Positions 8,041-15,231 of a stretch of DNA of 41,426 nucleotides are shown here, one piece after another. A program made the position numbers and the translations under genes. Source of the DNA: an uncultured Saprospiraceae bacterium (lineage in GTDB: Bacteria; Bacteroidota; Bacteroidia; Chitinophagales; Saprospiraceae). The DNA lies in contig CALFWZ010000011.1 in the NCBI GenBank assembly GCA_937928405.1, positions 1 to 41,426 of the forward strand, in the 5' to 3' direction. The number at the start of each line of letters is the position of its first letter. Positions within the stretch are counted from its first letter, which is position 1. Below the pieces are notes generated by a model, which was not told where the DNA came from, did not search any database, and saw only the letters and a program-made list of their open reading frames with translations.

Positions 8041-8922
8041 TCAAGGAATCAAATTCGGATAATCTGTAATAATTCCATCCACACCAATTTCAATTAACTT
8101 TTTCATGATGACAGGATCGTTGATGGTCCAAGGGATGACCTTCATGCCTTTTTGGTGCATGGCGTTGACAGCGCCGACATTGAGGAGTTTAAAGTAGGGG
8201 CTATAGATGTTGGGGACGAAGTTTAGTTTTTTTAAATTCGTTTCAAGTCCATCGATATTTTCTACCAAAAAGGACGTGGAAATATTGGGCGCTTGGCGGT
8301 GGATTTCGTTGAGGATGGCAGGGTCAAAAGATTGTAAAGTGATCTGTTCTTCGATTTCGAGTAAGGCAATTTCTTGTAGTGCTAGTTGAACAAATTTTTT
8401 GGGTTGGGGTGTAAAAACATCGTACCATGCTGGCTGGCTTTTAAGTTCTACATTATAGTGGGGTGGGGTGCGGTTGGTTTTTCTACAATGCAATTCTACG
8501 TTGCTGATGGCATCCATAAAACTAGGCTTATAGCTTTTGAGTTTTTTTTGTTCTGGAAAGCGAGGATTGCCACGACTGCCGCAGTCAAAAGATTTAATAT
8601 CCTTATAATCTAGGTGGATTAATTTTAGGGTTTCCGCTGCTGCTTCGGTAATTGCTTGACCATCTCCATACTGACAAATGACATGAGAAAACCAGGGTTC
8701 ATGTGAAAGAATCAACTGGCTATCTTGCGAAACGACTACGTCTAGTTCTAACGTTTGAATGGGGAAATCTAATGCTTTGACCAATCCGGTGATACTGTTT
8801 TCGGGAAAAAGACCGCGGGCACCTCGGTGGCCTTGATAGTCGATTTGTTTATTAGCTGTAGGCGTAGTGGTCTCACCACAAGCGAAGAAGAAGAGTAGGG
8901 CGAAAAAGAAGAATGATTTCAT
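8041..8922 (-). CDS. Glycerophosphodiester phosphodiesterase lipoprotein (GDPD)
   Basis: ATG 8922 starts a lipoprotein signal (MKSFFFFALLFFFAC, lipid Cys15); a longer ATG start at 8967 puts hydrophilic residues before it and is less likely. The mature protein shows the GDPD TIM-barrel signature: GHRGARGLFPENS around residues 31-43 with the catalytic His/Arg, LELDVVVSQD with the metal-binding Glu59 and Asp61, and LSHEP with His74. The C-terminus has WTINDPVIMKKLIEIGVDGI and ITDYP. It should hydrolyse glycerophosphodiesters to glycerol-3-phosphate and an alcohol, anchored to a membrane. It is convergent with the 7441-7920 gene and appears monocistronic. Confidence 0.92.
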   Translation of the reverse strand: MKSFFFFALLFFFACGETTTPTANKQIDYQGHRGARGLFPENSITGLVKALDFPIQTLELDVVVSQDSQLILSHEPWFSHVICQYGDGQAITEAAAETLKLIHLDYKDIKSFDCGSRGNPRFPEQKKLKSYKPSFMDAISNVELHCRKTNRTPPHYNVELKSQPAWYDVFTPQPKKFVQLALQEIALLEIEEQITLQSFDPAILNEIHRQAPNISTSFLVENIDGLETNLKKLNFVPNIYSPYFKLLNVGAVNAMHQKGMKVIPWTINDPVIMKKLIEIGVDGIITDYPNLIP

Positions 8923-9062
8923 GTGTGTTAAACTGTTTTTGAGATATTGTTGAAATTTAGTTAGCATCTTTTCATTGAAGGTTATACGGTTTATTTTGCT
9001 ATTTACTATCGCAGATTAAGCGGAGAATGAGTAGACGCTGATTTACAGAATAATAAAAATTT

Positions 9063-9075
9063 ACGATCGAAGGCA
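9063..9075. repeat. Direct repeat ACGATCGAAGGCA, copy 1
   Basis: An identical 13-mer occurs at 10084-10096, and the two copies flank the DUF3137 gene about 1 kb apart. Each lies about 20 bp past the stop codon of a minus-strand gene. It contains the palindrome CGATCG. Chance repeats of this length are expected in a window this size, so only the placement is suggestive. Confidence 0.35.
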
Positions 9076-9097
9076 AATAATGAATATCCAATATCCA

Positions 9098-10042
9098 TTA
9101 TTCCCTAAACTCCTTATCTAGTCCTAGCTTACGATATTCCAATTCCTTCAACTCTAGTCGTTCAATCACTTCTTTTTTGTCCAGCTTTCCGGCGAAAGCC
9201 TCAACGATAAATAAAAGAGAGTTGATCTGTTCCCCTATTTTTTTATAATAAGCTTCATCTTTAAACGAGCGTCCAAGCTGCGGTTTAGGATCATCTAGAA
9301 ATTTCATGTTCGATTTCATCAAAATAGTAATCTCATTGCCCTCGGTACTAATTCGAATATCTCTTTGTTGTTGAATCAAGTGTCTGATAAACGGAAAAAA
9401 TGGACCTAGTTCTTGTTCAAATTTTTCGCGGTCATTGGTGTCGTACCAAAAACCAAATAAGGGTTTTTCAACGAAATTACTAAACATTTTTTTCAGTAAA
9501 CCGGGTTTGCTCTGAATCCGTGCGGAAGGAAAACGTCGCCCCGGAATTTTGATTTTAAATAACATCCCTTGAAAAACGGTCGTCGTGGATTTTCCAGAAG
9601 AGGTCTTCAGGTTTATTTCCGATAAATAAAAATTAATATTATTGGCCGTGCCTTTGATCACATCCTCTTCATCATATTGATTGCAACTGACGAGTTTGGA
9701 GGTTCTGATAATATGCTCTACTTGATTTTTTTCTGGTTGATAACGGTAAGAAATATTAGGATGATAAATGCTCATAAATTCTTGAAGGAGGTATGCTCGG
9801 ACGATAGATTTTAGATAACCAAATGGTACGCTGATTAAAAAATAGTAAACCATGGCTGAAAAAGCTGCGCTTATACTTCCCAAAACCATAGCTGCTTCAG
9901 GCACAGTGATAGCGGTCATCATTAAAACAGCAATGGGGAAGATCAGTGCCATAGGAAATGCCCAGGTTGTCTTTTTATAAAGCTCCGCCCGTTGCTCGTC
10001 TAAGGCATTGATTTTTTTTTCAAAGTTATCGCTATTGCTCAT
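9098..10042 (-). CDS. DUF3137 family membrane protein
   Basis: The 314-aa protein begins with a short cytoplasmic region (KINALDEQRAELYKK), then two hydrophobic segments at about residues 28-50 and 52-75. A large soluble domain follows, containing LLQEFMSIYHPNISY, a Cys-bearing KLVSCNQYDEEDVIKG segment and VFQGMLFKIKIPGRRF, which fit the DUF3137 pattern. It is probably a membrane protein with a cytoplasmic C-terminal domain; its function is unknown. It is the middle of three minus-strand genes, with 72 bp to the hydrolase gene upstream, and may be co-transcribed with it. Confidence 0.75.
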   Translation of the reverse strand: MSNSDNFEKKINALDEQRAELYKKTTWAFPMALIFPIAVLMMTAITVPEAAMVLGSISAAFSAMVYYFLISVPFGYLKSIVRAYLLQEFMSIYHPNISYRYQPEKNQVEHIIRTSKLVSCNQYDEEDVIKGTANNINFYLSEINLKTSSGKSTTTVFQGMLFKIKIPGRRFPSARIQSKPGLLKKMFSNFVEKPLFGFWYDTNDREKFEQELGPFFPFIRHLIQQQRDIRISTEGNEITILMKSNMKFLDDPKPQLGRSFKDEAYYKKIGEQINSLLFIVEAFAGKLDKKEVIERLELKELEYRKLGLDKEFRE

Positions 10043-10083
10043 TAAAATAGGAATGAATAGTAAATTAATCTCAAAAAATAAAC

Positions 10084-10096
10084 ACGATCGAAGGCA
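10084..10096. repeat. Direct repeat ACGATCGAAGGCA, copy 2
   Basis: Identical to 9063-9075, here in the spacer between the hydrolase stop (10115) and the DUF3137 start (10042). The flanking bases are also AT-rich and partly similar between the copies. Confidence 0.35.
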
Positions 10097-10114
10097 TTTT
10101 TCGTTAAAAAATTA

Positions 10115-10993
10115 TTAATTATAATCTTTAACAAATCCTTCTGCTATGCTCCACTCATAAAATCGTTGAATCCATTGGTCGCTGGGAAGGCCTTGTTTGC
10201 GCATCCCAAAACCGTGGCCGCCTTGGCTATACATATGCAATCCTACGGGACGTTTTTTCTGATACCAAGCATTGTATAAATCAATGGCAGGTGGCGCCAA
10301 ATCTAAGGGGTCATCTGCTGCACAAACCACGAGCAAGGGAGGAGCAGTATCTTTAGGTATTTGCACGGGCATTGCATTGGCCCAAGGATAAACGGCTACT
10401 AAAAAATTGGGCTGCGTTGCTTCGGTGGCGGCATAAGCCACGCCCATCGTCACAGCACCGCCCGCAGAAAAACCCATAAATCCAATATTTGCGGGATTAA
10501 TGTTTAGATCTTGGGCATGTCGTTTTAAATAAGTGATGGCATTTAATCCATCTGCCACGGATAACTTGATTACCTGATGGATACGGGGCCAGAAATCTGC
10601 TTTCCCTCTTACTTCCGCACTACTAATTTCCGCAACACCATCTTCCCCTGATGGAACTAGGCGGTATTTTAGCACAAAAGCATTGATCCCTTTTTTGTTA
10701 AGCCATCGGGCCACCATATTACCTTCACTTTCGATACTGTGTGCGTATAATCCACCTCCTGGTGCAATGATCACAGAAGCACCTGTGTTGAGCGAATCGG
10801 GTGCTAAAAATGCTTCTAAGGATGGGACGGAGACGTTGGTAATTACTTCCGTCTGCCATATTTCGGAAAAATAACTTTTCTCTGGCCCTTGCCAAGTGAC
10901 TCCTTCGGTAGGACTGACTGGCAATGGAATAGATTTTTGAGAAAAGCCAAGATGAGCGGTTAATATTAATAGGAAGAAATATGTTAGTTTCAT
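10115..10993 (-). CDS. Secreted alpha/beta-hydrolase (esterase, BD-FAE/acetyl-xylan-esterase-like)
   Basis: A 292-aa protein with a signal peptide (MKLTYFFLLILTAHLGFSQ). It has an alpha/beta-hydrolase fold: an oxyanion-hole motif IIAPGGG around residues 75-81, the nucleophile elbow GFSAGG with Ser176, an acid candidate Asp227 in CAADDPL, and His260 in QGGHGFG. The pattern is that of carbohydrate esterases and feruloyl/acetyl-xylan esterase-like enzymes. It should act outside the cytoplasm on an ester, perhaps on plant or algal polysaccharide, but the substrate is not determinable here. Neighbours are not carbohydrate-related apart from the GH113-like gene 7 kb away. Confidence 0.82.
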   Translation of the reverse strand: MKLTYFFLLILTAHLGFSQKSIPLPVSPTEGVTWQGPEKSYFSEIWQTEVITNVSVPSLEAFLAPDSLNTGASVIIAPGGGLYAHSIESEGNMVARWLNKKGINAFVLKYRLVPSGEDGVAEISSAEVRGKADFWPRIHQVIKLSVADGLNAITYLKRHAQDLNINPANIGFMGFSAGGAVTMGVAYAATEATQPNFLVAVYPWANAMPVQIPKDTAPPLLVVCAADDPLDLAPPAIDLYNAWYQKKRPVGLHMYSQGGHGFGMRKQGLPSDQWIQRFYEWSIAEGFVKDYN

Positions 10994-11239
10994 TTAAATT
11001 ATTTTAGAATTCAGGAGACGGAAATTTAGACAAGATTCTTGCCTCTTATTACACAGTGTACTTAACTTCTATTAAAAAATATTCCTAAATATACTATTAA
11101 TCTTTTTATCTTTCCCATCAAATAATAAATGTTAGAAATACGATAAGTAAAGCTTAAATTTAAAAATTAACCGATGAATGGAGGCATTATTAATTAATCA
11201 TTCGTGCATTACTCATTTATCAATAAACCCTCTTAGATT

Positions 11240-11740
11240 ATGGAAATTAACTATTTACTTCTTTTTGCTATTGCCCTCATTCCGCTTGCGGTAGGAGCTC
11301 TTTGGTATAGCAATTTCCTTTTTGGAAAAGTTTGGTTTCGCGAGTCAGGTATGACTGAAGAAAAAATGAACTCAGGAAATATGTTGCTTGTCTTTGGACT
11401 TACTTATCTTTTTGGATTCTTTTTGAGTAATGCGATGGCTTCTTGGAGTATCCATCAATTTATGACAGCAAATTTATTTGTCATGCAGCCTGGTTTTGCC
11501 GAACAAACGGGTGAGTACTACGATTTCTTCCAAAAATTTATAACTCAATATGGTGATCTCCATCGTAGTTTTGGACATGGTGCCGCACATGGTGTGGTTG
11601 CTGCTATTACGCTGGCCCTGCCGCTGATTGGTATCAATGCTTTATTTGAAAAAAGAGGCTGGAAATATATCGGTGTACATTTTGGCTATTGGTTGGTTGT
11701 CATGGTATTGATGTGTGGAATCTGTAGTAAGTATTTGTAG
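11240..11740 (+). CDS. DUF1761 family membrane protein
   Basis: A 166-aa integral membrane protein with about four hydrophobic segments. It has the DUF1761 start pattern: an N-terminal helix followed by GALWYSNFLFGKVWFRESGMTE, then TYLFGFFLSNAMASW and a central HRSFGHGAAHG segment, and C-terminal helices near LITLALPLIG and HFGYWLVVMVLMCG. The function of the family is unknown. It is a single gene convergent with the VIT-VWA gene, with a terminator at 11777-11816. Confidence 0.85.
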   Translation: MEINYLLLFAIALIPLAVGALWYSNFLFGKVWFRESGMTEEKMNSGNMLLVFGLTYLFGFFLSNAMASWSIHQFMTANLFVMQPGFAEQTGEYYDFFQKFITQYGDLHRSFGHGAAHGVVAAITLALPLIGINALFEKRGWKYIGVHFGYWLVVMVLMCGICSKYL

Positions 11741-11776
11741 GTATTGTTGACGACAGTTTCAGTTTTTACCATTTGC

Positions 11777-11816
11777 TTCTTGCCTTTCTCCGCCAGGCGA
11801 TTGAGAAAGGCAAGAA
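11777..11816 (+). terminator. Long-stem intrinsic terminator after the DUF1761 gene
   Basis: Arms at 11777-11790 and 11803-11816 pair perfectly over 14 bp, with a 12-nt loop (CGCCAGGCGATT) that itself can fold through CGCC/GGCG. A T tract (ACATTTTTTAA) follows on the plus strand. Confidence 0.8.
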
Positions 11817-11828
11817 ACATTTTTTAAT

Positions 11829-11857
11829 GGAGCTGAATGTTATGAAAATTCAGCTCC
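11829..11857. terminator. Second hairpin between the convergent genes
   Basis: A 10-bp perfect stem (GGAGCTGAAT with ATTCAGCTCC) closes a 9-nt loop 13 bp before the end of the VIT-VWA gene. It has no immediate T run on the minus side, so it may act as an imperfect terminator or 3' stabilising hairpin for that gene. Confidence 0.5.
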
Positions 11858-11870
11858 TGATTGGTAGGAT

Positions 11871-13928
11871 TTATTTTTTTACGATTTTTATGACATATTT
11901 TATCTGGTCGATTTCAAAGGAAACGAAGTACATACCTGGATGGAGGTTACCAAGTTCTGGTATAAATATTTTACCATTATCCATCATGATGGTGTAGTTT
12001 TTTATTTCCTTAGCTAGGGTATTTAATAGGCTAATAGATATTGGTTTTGAGACATCATTAAGAGAGGCAATTTCGATGGTTACTTGGTCAATAAAAGGAT
12101 TGGGATAAGCGGTTATATTTTTCTCGAGTTGATCAAAAAATTCTTCCTCTGTACCTACAATAGATCCATCACCAAAGCTCGAAAATTCTACGGCAATAAC
12201 TCCATAGCAACTACTTAAAGAATCAATTAAGATAGAGATAGAATCTTGCATGGCTTCTGTTTCTGCTAAGTAAAAATCTATTGATAAAGCATCCAATTTT
12301 TGTTTTGCCCAAATCTTCGGAAGAAAGGATAATTGATTATTGGTGGTATCTGCTAAAGATACTTGGAAGTTGTAGGTAACGGGTAGATTAAAAGCTTCTC
12401 CCTCTAAAGTAATTTCAAGATCCTCTGCTTGATCATATCTTCCAGTTAAAATAAGCTGTTGTCCTTTATAAAGATTAGGATATGGAAAAGGATAAATTTC
12501 ATTAATGATATCTGGTTCAATAGATATGGAGGTATTTAATAAAACCGGATTATTGACACTTAAGAAGAATCGTACTAAATCTTCTTGCAGGGATTCAGGT
12601 TCAATAAATTGTACGAGCCCACTATTTTCTCTGGCGAGTAATGTCAAAAGGGCTTGGTCTAAATTTTCTCCAATTCCAATGGTAAAAATAAATACCTTTT
12701 TTTCTGTAGCACTAACTTCAGATCTTACTAATTCAAGAATGCCTGGCGTGCTTGTCTCTCCGGCCGTAGCTTTTCCATCGGTACAAAATATAATGATATT
12801 GGCTTTATCTTCTTGGACAACAGAAAATTGATTGATCGAAGTAATTAATGCTTCAGAAATATTGGTAGAACCACCTGATTGAATATTATCAATATAGGCG
12901 AGGGCATCATTTTCGTTTTCCACATTATATTCCACTAGTCCTTCAGAAAAGGAAGTGACTTGATTATCAAAGTCGATAATGTTGAAATTGTCACCAATAT
13001 TTAAGTTTTGCACGATATAAGTAGCAGCTTCCTTCGCTTGGAGAATTTTATCCCCACTCATGCTACCTGAGCGGTCAATAATTAATGAAAAATTCTTTTC
13101 TATAACCTCCGTATTGACATTTGATTCTGGCTCAATGATAAAAGAAAAATAACCGCTTCCTAAAGTATCACAATTAAAGAGACTATCAGGAATAAATGTG
13201 CTCAGACTATTGATTCCTAAAGCATCAGAACTTAGTTCATATTCAATGGTGTAATCAAAATCACTGACTGCTTCATCAATACTAAAGGAAAGCATATTCG
13301 TAGTACTATCAATTTCTTGCAATTGATATGATAAACCTAAAAGGTCAATAGCCAGCATTTCTTTTTCTGAATCTAATATCAATGTCAGCGACTGTCGATT
13401 GATGATTTCATTTTGTAAACCATTTAAATTTCCTTTTTGAAAAAAAGTAACCTTACCCTGAAAGTAAGATAATAACTCAACATACGTTAATTCTATGGTA
13501 ATCGTTGAGTCAACTGCAATGGTATCATTAGGAGGAAAAAACAAAGGCGAACTACCCAGATAGTCGACCAATGCTTGCTCAAGGTCATTGCCACCAACAC
13601 CTCCACCACCGGGAATTGAATTGTCTTGGGGTAAACTACTCACCACTGCTTCCTTCCAAACATTATTATATTTCCACCTTAAATTGGTTGGATTGGCATT
13701 TTCATTAATTGGAATTCCATACTTAAAATTTACGGGTGATCCAGTATTGTTTTTAAAAATTTGAGTAATGGTGGTGATCGCAATTTGGTCTTTTACCGAT
13801 ACGGTTGTATTCGTTTCTAATATTTGTAAATAAACACCAGTTGAACCGTCTACAATTCCTATTCCATTGGCAAAAGAAATGGAGGTAGACAAAATAATAA
13901 CTAAGATGAAACTAATGAAATTTTGCAT
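11871..13928 (-). CDS. Exported VIT and VWA domain protein with T9SS type A sorting domain
   Basis: A 685-aa protein with a signal peptide (cleavage near SISFA). Residues about 25-200 form a VIT domain (vault protein/inter-alpha-trypsin type, with VYLQILETNTTVSV and a TQIFKNNTGSPVNFKYGIP strand pattern). A VWA domain follows from about residue 275 to 455, with an intact MIDAS start (DRSGSMSG) and FCTDGKAT. The last 75 residues, from AYPNPF, are a T9SS type A sorting domain with terminal lysines (IKIVKK). It is therefore secreted across the outer membrane and probably attached to the cell surface. The MIDAS suggests divalent-metal-dependent protein binding, perhaps adhesion. Confidence 0.88.
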   Translation of the reverse strand: MQNFISFILVIILSTSISFANGIGIVDGSTGVYLQILETNTTVSVKDQIAITTITQIFKNNTGSPVNFKYGIPINENANPTNLRWKYNNVWKEAVVSSLPQDNSIPGGGGVGGNDLEQALVDYLGSSPLFFPPNDTIAVDSTITIELTYVELLSYFQGKVTFFQKGNLNGLQNEIINRQSLTLILDSEKEMLAIDLLGLSYQLQEIDSTTNMLSFSIDEAVSDFDYTIEYELSSDALGINSLSTFIPDSLFNCDTLGSGYFSFIIEPESNVNTEVIEKNFSLIIDRSGSMSGDKILQAKEAATYIVQNLNIGDNFNIIDFDNQVTSFSEGLVEYNVENENDALAYIDNIQSGGSTNISEALITSINQFSVVQEDKANIIIFCTDGKATAGETSTPGILELVRSEVSATEKKVFIFTIGIGENLDQALLTLLARENSGLVQFIEPESLQEDLVRFFLSVNNPVLLNTSISIEPDIINEIYPFPYPNLYKGQQLILTGRYDQAEDLEITLEGEAFNLPVTYNFQVSLADTTNNQLSFLPKIWAKQKLDALSIDFYLAETEAMQDSISILIDSLSSCYGVIAVEFSSFGDGSIVGTEEEFFDQLEKNITAYPNPFIDQVTIEIASLNDVSKPISISLLNTLAKEIKNYTIMMDNGKIFIPELGNLHPGMYFVSFEIDQIKYVIKIVKK

Positions 13929-14314
13929 GTGGGTTGGTTTTTAAAAAGTTTCGTAATAATTCAGAAAGGGTACCTTTTTTTTTAGTAATGGATTGTCATT
14001 TTATGTATCCCTACCTCAATTTACTGGCTTATTTCTAATAATGCTTTTTTATAATGTATGAAAGCTGACAAAAATTAAATTGAATCCTGAAAAAATAGCA
14101 GATATGCCAAAATCTTTCATTTGGATGACTAGTTTTAACTGAAGCATCGATCCTGCTAAAGCCGCAAGTTAGATTAATTAAGGGGAGGGAGAAATTTTAG
14201 CTTCTCTGAAAAATGCGCATCAGTAGTTGAGCATAAATGTATGAATCAAAGAAGCATTTCCTGAGATTTTTTTTTATCGTTAAGTGAGCATTCCACCCCT
14301 GATTCGATAATTAA
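13929..14314. other. 386-bp gene-less spacer
   Basis: It lies between the starts/ends of two minus-strand genes. I see no frame with codon-like structure, no strong hairpin and no tandem repeat. A run of nine T near 14267 and scattered AT-rich segments are the only notable features. It presumably holds the promoter of the VIT-VWA gene. Confidence 0.6.
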
Positions 14315-15052
14315 TCAAAAAATCCGACGTAAGAGGATCCCCACATGGTTCCACAAATTCGGCCAAAATCCAAAATGTTCCTTTAAGACAAAATACCGAT
14401 CTTTTAAAGACTGTTGGTGTTGCTGTTTAGAAAGGCCACCAACCAAATAAGCGGCTACCACCATTTCCGTTGGAGTGGTTCGTTTACTGGCTTTCAGACA
14501 TTTGATCACCCAATCAATATCGGCTGTCAAATTATTTTCAATATAGAAAGGAGCAATCGTGCGTCGGGGTAAAAATCCTTGGTGACAAACGACCATTCCT
14601 TTGGCGAGATCTTGCCAGTGGAGTGGGTTGGTGAGTTTTTGTTTAGTGGTAGCAGAGCGAGTTCCAAGTTCTTTACGCGTATTATCGACCAGCATCACTT
14701 CGCCATAGAGGATATCGGTATCCGGTTGCCATTTGTTGATCATTTTTTCTACCGTATCTGGAGCATAGAGATGATCTCCTGCGTTCATAAACCAGACATA
14801 ATCTCCAGTGGCCATTTTCAGCCCCTTATTCATCGCATCATATAGCCCTTTATCCGGTTCGCTGATCCATTGGCTGATATGATCAGCATATTTTTCAATC
14901 ACGGCGACCGTTCCATCCTTTGAGCCACCATCCACTACAATATATTCGATATGCGAATAAGTTTGGCTCATGACTGATTTGATGGTGCCCGGTAGTAAGT
15001 CTACGCAATTGTAGACAACCGTAATAATCGAGATAATGGGTTTTTTAGACAT
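14315..15052 (-). CDS. Family 2 glycosyltransferase
   Basis: A 245-aa GT-A enzyme without membrane segments in the first 200 residues. It shows the GT2 hallmarks: a beta-strand IISIITVVYN, the nucleotide-binding segment VVDGGSKDGT at about 40-48, SEPDKGLYDAMNKG near 64-77, and NAGD at 90-93. These match WcaA-like glycosyltransferases of exopolysaccharide or lipopolysaccharide pathways. The C-terminus has a short hydrophobic/basic tail. It should transfer a sugar from a nucleotide-sugar donor in the cytoplasm. It diverges from the YfhO-like gene. Confidence 0.88.
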   Translation of the reverse strand: MSKKPIISIITVVYNCVDLLPGTIKSVMSQTYSHIEYIVVDGGSKDGTVAVIEKYADHISQWISEPDKGLYDAMNKGLKMATGDYVWFMNAGDHLYAPDTVEKMINKWQPDTDILYGEVMLVDNTRKELGTRSATTKQKLTNPLHWQDLAKGMVVCHQGFLPRRTIAPFYIENNLTADIDWVIKCLKASKRTTPTEMVVAAYLVGGLSKQQHQQSLKDRYFVLKEHFGFWPNLWNHVGILLRRIF

Positions 15053-15088
15053 TAAATTTTAACTATTTACAAAATCAGCTTGATGTAG

Positions 15089-15096
15089 CAAAACTA
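15089..15096 (-). promoter_or_regulatory. Candidate -7 box for the GT2 gene
   Basis: On the minus strand it reads TAGTTTTG, matching the Bacteroidota TAnnTTTG -7 consensus. A TTG lies 16 bp upstream, a shorter spacing than usual. The start codon is 36 bp downstream. Confidence 0.4.
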
Positions 15097-15130
15097 AGAT
15101 TTTTACGTAGAACAAGTCTAAAAAATATCT

Positions 15131-15138
15131 TAACTTTG
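15131..15138 (+). promoter_or_regulatory. Candidate -7 box for the YfhO-like gene
   Basis: TAACTTTG fits TAnnTTTG on the plus strand, 93 bp before the ATG. No clear -33 TTTG is seen at the expected distance, so it is a weak call. Confidence 0.35.
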
Positions 15139-15231
15139 ATTTCTTAAATTAAGAAGATCACAATCCTTGTTTTCAGGCGTAATTATCTCGGTATTTCCGT
15201 TTGAAAAAGGCTAAACGCCAAATAATTCATA

